Assembly (NCBI GenBank): GCA_963513935.1
Contig: OY740769.1
Span: forward strand, 37,289,120-37,353,119
Direction of reading: 5' to 3'
Source of the DNA: Aphrophora alni
Lineage: Eukaryota > Arthropoda > Insecta > Hemiptera > Aphrophoridae
Length of the DNA stretch: 64,000 nucleotides
The position numbers were made by a program, and so were the translations under genes. This document shows, piece after piece, positions 1 through 13,300 of the stretch; the stretch's first letter is position 1, and each line of letters opens with the position of its first letter. Under the pieces are notes generated by a model. The model made no database searches. It was given only the letters and a program-made list of their open reading frames with translations, and was not told where the DNA came from.

Positions 1-1166
1 GTCGAAGTTTAGGCCTTTCAGTGTGGCCAACCTTCATTGATTTTTGTTACTATTTTACTTCACAATTTATTTAAGTTTCTTTATTTATTTGCACTACGAT
101 GACCTCTCCTTGGCTTATTCTTACATTGTTTGTCTAATTTTTCCATTTTGAATTATCTATTTCTATTATTATTAGTTGTTATAAGTTTAATTGTTTATGG
201 TGGATTTTTGTTAGGGTTGGTATACTTCCCTCTCCATGCGTCGATTGCCTGTCGTGCGCGCGACCTTGAACACACGTTGATTCCTGAAAATCTTAAGTTT
301 TTGCTTGCGAATTCTTCTTTTCTTCATATATCCCGTTCGCTTCGCTCGATCTTCTTCTGGGTGATTTCATTTTGAAGCCCTTCTCTTCCTGATGATTTTC
401 CATCTTCATTTGCAGCGATACGACGTATATTTCTTCTTTTATGGGGATTTGAAGATTCCGTAGTTTTTCTGAATTTAGTTTTTTCAATTTTGGAAATTTT
501 TGAAATCTTCTTTTTGTAAGTTGTTCCTCTGATGCTGAAAGTCCCAAAACTGCTTTCCTCTTCTTTCTCACTTCTGGGTTTCACAAATTACGATACTTTC
601 TGCATGTTTGGTTATTTATGATTTTATTACTTTATGGTCTTTTATTAAATTTTGATTTCGAGTCTTATTTATTACTAGTTTATATTATGGTTATGTACTG
701 TTATTATTAGATTTTGGAATTTATTCATTTTAAGAGTTTTTTATGTTTTATGACGTTTTATTATGGCTATAACTTTTTTATTATTAATCTGACGAGTTTA
801 TTATCTTATTATTTATTATTAGGTTTTCCTAGCTCTACACGATGATATCATTTTATTTTTAGTTTTCGGATTTTTGAATTTACTGCATAGGATTATACGA
901 AAGTATTCCTGTTCAAACCGGAAGCTAGACATTTCCTGTCCAAGCGCGTGACCTTGGCTTGGTCAACCTACATCTTCCCTTTAACTTTACATGTGTTTTA
1001 AATGTTTTTGTCATTTCTACAATTATTATTGGATTTAATTGAAATTTTGGAATTTGGTTATTTTCCAAAATTGCTCCTTGCAGACGGTTCAATTAAACCG
1101 TTGCAGTATACCATGAAGTAATTCAAATTAAATACTGATTAATTTTGATTATAATGTTATATTTAG
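1..1166. other. Intron upstream of first C2CD5 exon
   Basis: AT-rich intronic DNA ending in the TTTAG acceptor. I looked for the family block that precedes GGxVSARS (FPPGFLVH-like) and did not find it, so the preceding exon is outside the window. A small GC-richer motif, GCGCGCGACCTTG, near 258 has a relative (GCGCGTGACCTTGG) near 944. Confidence 0.6.
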
Positions 1167-1335
1167 GAGGCACAGTGAGTGCTCGCTCAGTCAAACTTCT
1201 GGAAAGAATTACTAACTTGGAGGAACCTGAAAGTCGGGACTCATGGTGGACTGAACTAAGAATGGAAGTACGATCTCATGCTCGAGCTCTTGCTTGCAAT
1301 GTTGTACTGGGATATAGTGAACATTCAGCTATTTG
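1167..1335 (+). CDS. C2CD5: C2CD5 exon a (first in window)
   Basis: Acceptor is the AG at 1165-1166; the exon begins with GA, completing a glycine codon started in an upstream exon outside the window. It encodes GTVSARSVKLLERI and continues through RSHARALACNVVLGYSE. Donor GTAATT at 1336; the exon ends with two bases of a codon. This is the first half of a YbjQ-like fold repeat (family knowledge), with the second half in the next exon. Confidence 0.93.
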
Positions 1336-4300
1336 GTAATTTACTATTTATGTTATTATGTTTTAATAAAGGGGGTGTGCTGACAAGGAATAAAGAAGTA
1401 AACCTGATAAATTAATTCAAATAGAATGATAAATAGTAAACATTAGTCACATAATGAAAAAAATATACTGATTTCCACAGAAAACATTTCATTTAAATAA
1501 GTTGAAGTCTTAATGACTAAGTCATCATCTTCAGTTATTATTATGTATTCAAACTTTGTATAACCCAAAGATTAAGTCTGTCACTTTGAGAGTTCCAGTA
1601 ATAATGCTATAAAGTTTGTGTACATTTAACGATTATAAGTGATGATTTAAGTATTGAAATGTTATCTTGTTTTAAATAAAGTGTTTCTTTTGTAAATCGA
1701 GTTTTCTTTCACTTGATCAGTGAAGTTTCCACAAGTGTTTCTCACTTTTTTGGGTGAAGATTAAAATTGCATACAAAATTTACTTTGCTGGCTTTTTAAT
1801 GTTTTATAGACACAGTAAAGTGGTAGAATTTTACATTACCACTTTTCGTAGTTTGTAGGCGATATTTTAATTTAGAAAAAATATAATAACTTTTTGTTTC
1901 AAGACATATATCTAAGACTAAATGCATCAGGTGTCTGGATGTCAAGTAACCGAGAATCTTTGAAAAGTGAAAGTAGTACAGGGATTTTTCACCTATCCTT
2001 GGAAAAAAAAGTTATACTATATTTCATTTTAATAAGTAGATTTTTTAAATTTCTATTAGAAAAGATAACCATTAGTAATATCTGGAATTACACTTCTTTA
2101 CCATACCACTTTATCTCCTCATGGTTTCACTTATGTGACTTTGGGTGTGGCAATTCTAAGGTACCTAGCTGCATCTACAACTTCCTTCATTTAATCTTGG
2201 GTTAGATCCCTCTTTATAATCATTTCTATCAGGTCTCTCTTGACCAATTATTCTTCTCTTCCAACACTGACACTATTAGAATGTTCAAGGGCTAGGAGTC
2301 TCTATTTTATGTTATTTTATTTTAAAGGTGGTGAGGTCTAAGTTCACAATACAGAAAAAGAAACATGAATCCCAAATGAAATATTTCTTAATAAACCCAA
2401 TAGAATATTTTTTTAAAGGTGGTGAGGTCTAAGTTCAGAATACAGAAAAAGTAACATGAACCCCAAATGAAATATTTCTTAATAAACCCAATAGAATATT
2501 TTTTTAAAGGTGGTGAGGTCTAAGTTCAGAATGCAGAAAAAGAAACATGAATACCAGATGAAATATTCCCTAATAAACCCAATAGAATATTTTTTTAAAG
2601 GTGGTGAGGTCTAAGTTCAGAATGCAGAAAAAGAAACATGAATCCCAAATGAAATATTTCTTAATAAACCCAATAGAATATTTTTTTAAAGTGGTGTTGT
2701 CTAAGTTCAGAATGCAGAAAAAGAAACATGAATCCCAAATGAAATATTTCCTAATAAACCCAATTGAATATATTTTTTTGAAGCTGATGAGGTCTAAATT
2801 CAGAATACAAAGAAAAAAGAATCCCAGATGAAATATTTCCTAATAAACACTAAATTTGTTAAAATATATTAGTAAAAAATAGATACATTATAGATATTTT
2901 TACTAAATTTAAAGGTTGATTTGTTTTGTTTTACTTCCAGTGATGATGTATGTGTATTGAGTGCAAGTGGTACAGCAGCTGTAATAAATGTACGTGGTGA
3001 AGGTGGTGTACTCAATCTAAGTGGGAATCCTCCAGTCCTCAGTGAGACTCCAGAACCTGCGACCTCGATTGTAACCAAGCAATTTGGTAATATGACGACA
3101 TCCTTAGATAGATCAGATTTTGAGCGCCAAGGTTCTTTAACACAATCAACACCAATTAAACCTGATGTGAGTGTTATGTTTATAAATAGTTTGTTATGGT
3201 CGTTATTATGTATTTTTAGAAAATTTGTAATATAGAAATTGTAGCTGTTTCACTCTTGCAACACCCAAAACCCTGAAATGTTCATCAATTCTACCAATAG
3301 GGACCATTTTTGGCTCACTGTGAAAATAAAAGTCTCAATTTTGGACTGATATTGTTCAAATTTGGTATTTAGGCTTAATTTTACTACCAAGGTCCTAGTT
3401 TTTTAACCTGATAATTTTTCATTTGAATGTTCCACAATATCTCAATTTGTGCAGCTTCAAAATTTTCATCCAATGATACTTAAATCTATTTTCTAAAGTA
3501 AAAAATAAGTGAGTTATAACTGAAAACTAAATTGTTAAAAACTATAGTTTGTAGAAAACTACAATAATTATACTGTAGTACTTTAATTGAATTTTAACCA
3601 AATTTAGCATTTAATTTAGGTTTTACTGTTTGATTATGATAAATCAAAGGTTGTAAATTATAAAATGGTGAACATTTTTTTGTGCAACTCTAATAGGAAA
3701 TAATATTATGCAATTCGTTCACATTTGAGGAAACTTCGGGCAGTTATTTGTGGATATCCAATGGATTTTTATGATTTTTTTCGTATACCAATAGTTTGTA
3801 GTTTGTTTTTAATATTGCATAAATAAAACTATTATAACATAAAAAAATCATCTTTAAAAGTCTCTACAAAAAAACAACTAAACTTTCATATGATTTTTAT
3901 TTAACAGTTGTTTTCATGTTTATTATTAACTTTGAGGTTACTTTTACATTATTGTTAAAATATGCAAATACTCTGAAATGGTCCAACTAGTAAATATATT
4001 CTATAAGATACTATTACAAAATGAAATATATTTCAGTTCTTACAAATCTTTAAGAATATGAAGCGCTGGATTTTAGTAAATAAATCATAAAGATTTGTGA
4101 TGATTAAATAATAAACATGAACAACTTATAGGCTACATCTGCCTTATTTTATAACACTGCAACAAAACAAACACAAACCAGAACAAATATTACCATTAAA
4201 AAAGGCCAACAAATACAACACACATGAAACAGAGGAAAGGAAACGAAAAATTGATTAAATACGGCGTTTCTCGAAGGCAAAACACACTTTGCTTCCTAAG

Positions 4301-7300
4301 CAACGTTAAAACATGTCTTCCAGTGGTCGAAGGCCAGTTAAGCAAGCACTTACTATGCCATAATGGGACTACCAAAACTTGAATCTTATCATACGAACTA
4401 TTTTCACAAGTCAGAGATGGTAGAGGACAGGATTGATAATCTTGCCATTATTAATCTTATCTTTAATTCCTTTCTACTCAAAAGAATATAAACAGAGAGA
4501 AACACTTGGTTGTGAAAACATTCAATCTCAACCGCCATGTATGATTCTGATGTTCCACACAACACTTAACCTACTCGAATTATGTGAACAGAATTAGTAT
4601 GCTATAAATTAGAATGCGGCCAGCATCTGTGGTGGTTAACATTGAATGTTTTTCCTAAGTAGAGGGTTTTCTTTCCCTCCTTTTATTAGAAAGTAAATTT
4701 GTGGTTTATTAAAATAAGATGAGTATACCCTATAAGCTGTTTTAAGTTTATGAATTCATTCCACCTACTATTATAATTGTATAATTATCTCAAAAATGGT
4801 TAAACAAGGAACACAACTGCTATACCATTATAACAATACAAAATTTATGCACCTAATTTGACAATTGGGAATAATTATCGTTACCACTATCCATCCAATC
4901 ATTCATATAAATATTTAAATGATGAGAAATAATGAATATTGTAAATCGCTATTTTTTAAATTCAGCTTTATTAAAACAAATAGTAATAAAAATCACAAAA
5001 TATGTTCATCTTCATGTATTTATGAAAACTTATAAATATGTATATAATGTTAAAATCAATGTATCATACTAAAATCACAGTGCCTCAGTAATCATGGACA
5101 TAACAAAGGGGATATTATAACAATTACTCTTTAGATTTTAATGAAGAATATCCAGCTATTGCAGACAGTTTGAAGTAATCAAATATAAACATATTTAAAG
5201 AAAGACAATCTCGCCAAGACAACAGGGTGGACTCATGTGATGTATAAAATTTGTATATATTTATTTATATTTTATATATTAAATTTATTTAATATTGTTA
5301 TATGTTTTGAGTATTTGTTAGGAATAATAGTTAAAACTACCAAATATAATTTTATTCTAAGTCCCAAGACCATACACAGAAGGCATCTATTATTTGAAAT
5401 ATCAGAAAGGGTCACAATAGCTGACTCTAAACAAAATACTTAGGTCACTAATCTGGGAAGGTATATAAACCTACCATGATCAAAGGCATGAGTCAGTAAT
5501 TATCGTGACAGCCGGAGGCTCTTCTCATGGGATTCATCAGCATTAGCTTTGAGAACATTAAGGTGAAAAACATGGTAGCCAGAAAATAACACTTTTATTG
5601 ATTTTAATAGCTAACTAATTCCCATGTATAACATAATTAATTTGTAAAATTTGGTTCTAAATTAGTTAATCTGAATAACTTAGTAATTTATTGTTTGTTT
5701 TAAAAATTATTTAAGTATTAATCAAAATCATCATTTATATTATTATTACATATTTTATTTTGGGTATCTGTTAGACTCATAAGTAACTTGTTTAAATTTG
5801 TAGCATTTTGGTTCAACATAAAACTATTTAGTGTACAAGAGATTCTATTTAATATAGTTCTTTACCCAATCTTTAGGAAAATGAAAACTAATTACATGTT
5901 AAAGAAAATAAAAAATATACAAAAACAAATTACAACCAATTCTTGTAATGTAACTTTATCTTTTTCTTTAGAGTGACAGTGGTAAAGCAAGACATACTTC
6001 TGAAAGTGGAGATCCACCCCCTGAGTCACCTTTACCACCTTGTGCAGTGTGTCATATTCCATACAATATTACCAGCGTGCCCTTTAGTGTCAATATTACC
6101 AAGTGTTCCATCTGTAGGTAAGTGAAAACTGTAACAACCCGACATTCGAATATCATGAATCACCATACCCTGAATCCACCCTTTTGAAAATAAATCACCA
6201 AATAATTAAAAAATATATATCAAAATTACCATAGACTCATAGTTCAATCGTATTACATTTATAATCAATCATAAATTGTAAATACCATCCTCATCAAAAT
6301 AAATATGTATCAAAAACAGCAATTTCTGTATATAAATGATATGATATCAAAAGTGCAGTAATAATTGACATCCTGTTTACTATGGTTTATACAAAAAAAC
6401 AAGAAAGACAAAAACAGGAACAGGGGACAAGAAATGAAAATCATTCTTAGATCAGACCTGAAGGCATTCAGACTCCATTTTTGTTAGTGCTGCATAAAAT
6501 TCAATTTAAAGATAAATCAAGAGGAAAAGAATAACTAATATAGTAAGAATTTAATATTTAACTGTTTTGAGAAGAATTGGTGAGTCAAAAGTAAATTCGA
6601 TTCTTTAAAAATATTATGGAATCTACATCATAAGTTACCTACCTCATATTGGCCAATCTAAATATACTCCAAATTTGAACATTTCACAAACTGTGATTTT
6701 AGATCTCAATCCAATATCATCCATACCACATCCTAATTGTATCACTTATTCATCCAAGTCACCCATCCTCCATAATCATTTATCCTTAGTGTTTTGCTGA
6801 ACAACAAAATTATGTACTAAATATAAGCCTAGAGTTAAGTCATTGAACTTCAAGAAATATAATATAGACTACATACAAAGATTTTAAATAGTAAAAGATA
6901 CCCGAGGCATAACAAACTAAAATATCTCAAAATACAATGTAATCATTTGTATATACATTTTGTAAAGTTAGAATACTTGAAAGTTCCTTTATTATTATTA
7001 TTTTTTTTGTACAAGGGGAACTATAACAAACTATCAATTTCTTAGAATTAAGTAAACAAGATTTGTTCACACATATCCACCGACTTTCATTTCATTAATT
7101 TAATTATAGATTGTATTATACTTTGTGAATAAAGTTGTAAACCTTTACAAATGTCGATAGATCATTAGACTTGCCATACTTGACTAACATTATTTCTATT
7201 TGAACCCTTATTTTATTGCAACGTGTTAACCACTCTCTAAAATTTTTGGTCCTCCATTGCCTCTCACTCCATATCATCTTCCTATAAATTCCAATCAACT

Positions 7301-10300
7301 GCCGTTTCCAAAAATCAGGTTTTATTCAAAGTGTCTGACTCATTCCTTCGTCTTATTTTATGTTCAATATGTTATTATCCAGAAGACCCAACAAAGTGCT
7401 TATTTGTCATTGTTCAACTATATATTTACTTTATATGTTTACAGAAGAGGAAAAGTTTCTGATGTGCTGTTAACTACAATAGAACCTCCTGAGAATTTAC
7501 CAGTAGCTGGACGTTGTTGTTTGTTGCAAGCATTTGTATGCCGACCTAAAAGAGACTGTAGAGGAGAATTGAATGCCAAAGATATAAGTGATGGGTTGCC
7601 TTTCCTGGAGTATGAACTCCATTCACAATTAATTAACAAACTAAAAGTTAATGGAATGAATGCTATCTTCAGACTTAGAGTAAGTGGTTATTTTTTCAAT
7701 ATGCTACTGTTTTGCTTACTTGACTTTTCAATAGAAGTTTTGTAATCTTAGAAAATAAACTTGGAGTCCCTAGTTGATCTTGTGAAACTTTTGCTTTCTG
7801 TATAAAAAGTCAGTCCTGAGTTCAATCTCTGTTGTGGCTCAAATGTTTATGGTGTTGACTCAGTATCACGAAGTAAAAGTGGAGAACTACAAATTATTAG
7901 TGAATCCTGGTTACAAAAGGTAGAATCAGAGTGATTGGAATTGGATGTGCTGATTCCACATTAGAAGGAATGGTTCTGTTTTGTGGCCACCAAGAACCCT
8001 CAATCTGACCTCTATCCATTTTTTTCTTTCGGGATTATGTTAAGAACATTGTGTACACTGAGAAAATCTATTGTACCTAGATGAAGGTCATTTATTGCCG
8101 AGCAACGAGTGGGGAGGGGTATTAAAATTTACTAGGTAATATTAAAAAAAAAAAAAACTTTATTTATTGTCTTTTGGTATATAAGTAAATAATTTTCCTG
8201 AACCATAAGCTTAGTTATTTACCTAAAAATCACAGCATCTTAGGCCGCAGACAATCTATGATAGTTATGGAGGAGTAAATAAATTAAATTACAGTGAATC
8301 TCATTTCCGATTCACTGAAATTAGCTGTGAATTCATCCGGATTGTCTACTTGTATTATTTACTGGCTGCGCCTCACATTTTTCTCTCCAAGTATTCCAAA
8401 TATATTCATAGCTACTAACAATCCTCCCTCAAAATTGTAGAAGGGTCATGAAAAATTATTATTTACTTTTTAGTCCGTTTTAAAAACATGGTATGTTTAA
8501 AAAAAATTTTTATTTGATTTATAATTTTCTGTTTTTTAGTCTTATGTCTGGGTGAAAGATTTCAATTGGTTTTGTATATATATATTCATACATATTTGTT
8601 TTCGCCATTCCGACTACTGATTAATAATTAAATATATTATAAGACTTACCGTCACAATAGTCTATGTTTGTCTGTAGTTATATCACTACGGCCGTTTCGG
8701 CTATTCAGCCATTTTCAAGACAACGGTAATACCCGCATAACACTTGAAAATGGCTGAATAGCCGAAACGGCCGTAGTGATATAACTACAGACAAACATAG
8801 ACTATTGTGACGGTAAGTCTTATAATATATTTAATTGTATATATTGATGAGACTCTGACAGGGACATAATATATAGGAAATACCCAATCCATTTCACTTC
8901 CTGTTTAGCTGCAAATGTCTTAAATTCAAAATATTACCTCTTATTACCTATAATAGTTCTATTAGTCTTGTAACTCAGAAAACACACTTGAAATACAAGT
9001 TCTGCTGTTATACACGTGCACACTTGAAACCAAAGTTCTGCTGTTACAGCAACGCGAGAGAGCAGAAACGACAATGCTGATGCTGTATACTACACTGCAG
9101 AATATGCAAAGCGCGCAAAGCAGTCGCTGCTCTCATCAAATATTGTTTAAACAATCTTGCAGACAAGGAACAGAGTGAATATTGCATTGTTATCCATCCT
9201 TGACCCATGTTTAAAATTTCAAGTCTATATCTCATTGGCCAATTTTTATTTGTATAAACAACTATTGTTTAAACAAATGTAGAGATAAAAAACCAACTGA
9301 ATATTGTATTGTCATCCAATTTTGACCTATGTTCAAAATCTCAGGTCTCTAGCTTATCGGGAAGTTAGTTTAAACTCGATTGCAAAATTCCACCCGGACA
9401 GACAGACAGACAGATATGATGGAAACCGAACTAATAAAAATGTGGTAAAATGGATTTGTTAGTATACCATTTCAGGTAACACTATAAATAATTTACAGTG
9501 TGTGTAAAAAATATAGAAACTATTTAATATTTCAAGAAGTGCTTTAGATAGAAAAATATTCTACCCCTCATTTTAAAGCTCTTAATCTGAGCTATCTACA
9601 GGTCGATACAAAAGTTTAGTAGCATACACAGGGTGTTATATGGATAATAATATAAAACACATTTTTTTTTATTTTGTAATATCCACTTATATATTTTTAA
9701 TAAAAAAAAATAAAATAAAAAAATATAAAATAAAAAAAATGGTGTTTTATTATCTTTAAACATGGAATTCCACCAAGAACCATCGGTCTCAACAGTAATG
9801 AAAAATAAAAGGGTGTTATATTTTTTAATGTAACATTATTATTATTATTTTTACATATATTATCCTAATAGGTCAATTTGAGATATATAAAAGGAATAAC
9901 AACTGAGTTATGCCATTTTAACCCTCAAACTGGGAACGTAAGACTTGTGTGTTGATGAACGACCTGCTGTATGGGTAATCGGCACTAAAATCAATTTTTT
10001 GCAACTCAACATTTCGCCCACTAAGAATCATCCTAGCGCAATAAGTAATATACCGTTGTAAAGCTAATGTTCCAAACATTAATATTCAAGGATAAAATAA
10101 AGCAAAAGCTTAAAGTTTCAAATATTTAAGAGTATAAATGAGCTACAATTGTTTCGCCTTGCAGCATCGTCGGGCAACTGATAATTTACAGGTATAGACA
10201 ACTATTTAAACATAAGTACAGGAAACTGAAATACAATAGAGAAATCGGGAAAGGTAGGGGGATGACCTAGCAGGTAGATAAAGGTTAATGAACTATATTA

Positions 10301-13300
10301 CGAATGGGTTTTAGAAGAGGTGACGAATTTAATACAATTTGGTCATTTAAGTTGAGAATAGGCCTAAGTGAAATAGATCTATTTATTTTTAAACATTCTA
10401 AATTATTTAATCTATTGCTTTTATTTTCTATATGTAAGAGTTTAACATTCAATTTCGGATCAAAACTATGACCCGAGTCCAGAAGGTGGTTAGCAAAGTT
10501 AGAGTTTCTATAGCCATGTTTCTAGCTATTTCATTAAATATAATATACTGTTATATATATATATATTTATTTATTTTAAAAATTTATTTACAAACTTTTT
10601 TATGGCATTTAGAGATAACTTTGTGAGGGATGGATCTGACAATCTCAGTTATACTTTTGTATATATATCTTGATAAAATTTATAAAATTTTGTCATAAGT
10701 TATAGGCTTTTTGTGATATTTTGGTTACGGTTATTGTATGATTTTTTAATTCCTGACATACTAACTCCAACATTTTTACATCTAAATTTTTGTACCTCTC
10801 TAAGATAAATGATATAAAACAAGTTGTGTTTTGCGTAATATTACTTTTTTTATGATTTTTTAAAAACTATTAAAGCTTACATTGCCAGTTCTAGGGTTAA
10901 AATTCACAATGTTGTAAACACAATATTATATTTTCTCTGCAGGCCTGAATAAATAATGATTTATTATTTGGTTATTAAGTTGAAAGTAAGCCAAGATGTA
11001 TTGAAAGTTACATCAACATTATTGGTCCAGTTATAATAGATGAAAATTTAACTAGAGATTCCTATCGTGAAGTATTAGTGTGTACCATTTTGCCACAAGT
11101 TTATAATCTATTAGGACCACGTTTTAACAATATGTGGTTTCAGTAAAACAGGTTTATATTATCACCTTCAAGTTTGAAAGCTGTTAGAGTTAATTGTTCG
11201 TATTATAAATGCTGCCACACAAATCAAGGGTAGCCGTGCTGGATAAAGGAGAGCAATGCTAGCAATTCGAAGGCAGCTGCAAAATGAATATGAAGTAGAA
11301 GTACATATTTTCGAACATTTACTGTAAACCTTATTAACTGTAGCAAATATTGTTATTTATTTGATTGCTGTATCAATTATTATTAAATATATTTTGTTTG
11401 ATAAAAAAATATTTTATTTCTGGAGTAATTCTGGGTATTGTTGACAATTACCAAGGAATACATTTTTCGTTTTTGTCAATATCTCTGTTATCCATCGAGC
11501 TACAGACAAAATAAAAAAAACTGTTATGTTTATCATTAGCAAAGTAAATTTTTTGGTCTCCTGTAATTTTTTTTTGCAAAGTTAAAACGGCCGCATTTAG
11601 AAAATATTCAAAAGAACGTTCTGGTTTTTAGTACAGTGATAAACGGTTACGTAACAAATAGGTATACAAAGTTTGAGCTCAATATCTTTTTTATTTTAAA
11701 AAATATTACCCATGTAATTTTTAACAATGGCAGATAATTCGAAAACAAATGGTTTCCGGATCTATGTTTATATGAACTTTTTTCATTATTTTTGCTAGCG
11801 GATCAGTTTAGAAAGTGCTCAGAACCTTATGCGAATCATCCTGTATATTTACTAATCTGTTAGCTATAGTGTGTAACTCTTGTTTTATTCAAGTTTTGCT
11901 AATTGAATACAGTATATTTAAATTTTAAATTTTAATGGGTTATTTAATTTGTTATTATTTGTTAGGCACCAGTCTGTAAGTAAGTACAGACACTTATAAA
12001 ACAAATCCTCAGGATCGTGAATTCTAAGGAAAATGTACTTCAATTATAAACAAATCACAGGTTCTCTGAAATACCTACATTTAATAATAGATAATATCAA
12101 GTATCACATAAATTTCTTATAATATACAATAGTTCACAGTTTATAACTGTCCTTCCTGAAATACATAAATATCGATATGTATTATTAATATGTAAATATT
12201 GATAAATACATTTATATCGATATATATAAATGAACATATAATTCTTATAATCTAAAATGGTTCACAGTTTATGACTATCTTTGATGAATTATTATTATTT
12301 CACAAAATTTATAATTGTCTTTTTGAAGTGAAGACTTCTTTAGCCACGTTGTGCAGAGATTCTGATAAAGAATTTTGGTTGGGGAATAAAAAGAGTTGAT
12401 TCGTAATCAAAAATCATCACGAGACGCTACAGTTCGAATAAAAATCTATGAAAAATATTGCACTAACTTTCTCAGACTCTCATACATAGTCAAACTAATA
12501 CTCAATGCAAAAATATTGCACAAACTTTCTCACTTGGTTTTGAATTGTAGACACAGGTTTGTTTGGGGGAGCGCATGATTGCTGCTTTAGCCACAGGGAC
12601 TGCTGTGTTACTTGCTGCTCTTCCTGTACCACCTGTACCTACAATAACTGCTGGCAATGCATGGAAAGATGAAGCAAAATTGTCTGAGATACAGAAGCAA
12701 TTGCAAGATACAATCAAAAAGAACCGAGAGTACTATCAGTTGAAGATATCATCATTCAACACTAGTCAGGTATGTAATAATTACATAATTTGAATTTATG
12801 AAATGCTATATTATCCAAATTTTAACAAAATTAACTCTTAAGATTTTTTCAGATCTGGAATCAGTCCACTAGACGTGAAATATCGATTAGTTATATCTAT
12901 CTATGCTCACAGATTTTTATCTCATTGAATAGAGGAAAATCAGACCTTTCCAATGATATAAACCAATACGTCATAGGCTTACATTCCTAAAATATAACAT
13001 CCGCCACAAAAACCACATTTTACCGTTGCAAACTGTTACAATATCTAATGGCGTCCTATGATTTATGAGTCTTTTCTTGTGATATATGGAGTGTTTTATT
13101 TGATTATATAAGTGTATATGTGTTTTATTCTTTGTAGAGTTTATTGTTTTAGTGAAATCTAGTGATTTTGTTTTAGGCCTAGGGTTAGATACAAGTTACT
13201 AGGTTAGGCCTAGTTACTTTTCTCGATTACCACTTTTTACGGGGGAAAATTATTATTATTTTGAAAATTTTAGTATTTGATTTTTTTTTTTACCAATTGT

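Larger units (their letters stand above)
1336..2940 (+). other. C2CD5 intron with repeats
   Basis: GTAATT to CTTCCAG. It holds a one-sided terminal-repeat fragment (about 1470-1545), a copy of the dispersed R repeat (about 2190-2323) and a 91-bp minisatellite directly after it. Confidence 0.85.
8494..9447 (+). repeat. Long dispersed repeat shared with 53541-53901
   Basis: Both copies share AGATTTCAATYGGTTTTG, GATGAGACTCTGACAGGGAC, CTTATCGGGAAGTTAGTTTA and a terminal CACCCGGACAGAC tract with GAACTAATAAAAA. This copy is interrupted by a foldback at about 8575-8835 and has an extra roughly 300 bp (about 8960-9260) absent from the other, part of which duplicates the following 125 bp (TTGTTTAAACAAT and TTGTTTAAACAAAT). 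Family unknown; the CCGGACAGACAGAC end recalls insect Helitron-like or other non-autonomous DNA elements. Confidence 0.75.
7680..12550 (+). other. C2CD5 intron packed with transposon remnants
   Basis: GTAAGT to AATTGTAG, about 4.9 kb. In order it holds a half copy of the MITE at 53162, a nested 93-bp-arm foldback, a long repeat shared with 53550-53901, a Penelope endonuclease remnant with its 3' motif, and a Tc1/mariner-like remnant. Confidence 0.85.

Noticed and set aside
130..375. Small hydrophobic ORF starting MSNFSILNYLF
   Set aside because: Low-complexity T-rich intron sequence, no start context or family match.
2601..2831. Repetitive lysine-rich ORF
   Set aside because: Produced by translating the 91-bp minisatellite.
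2324..2860. Possible CRISPR-like array from regular repeats
   Set aside because: Units are contiguous 91-bp tandem copies without unique spacers, in an animal intron.
7257..7745. 162-residue ORF as a separate gene
   Set aside because: Its middle is the C2CD5 exon at 7445-7679; the rest is intron read through.
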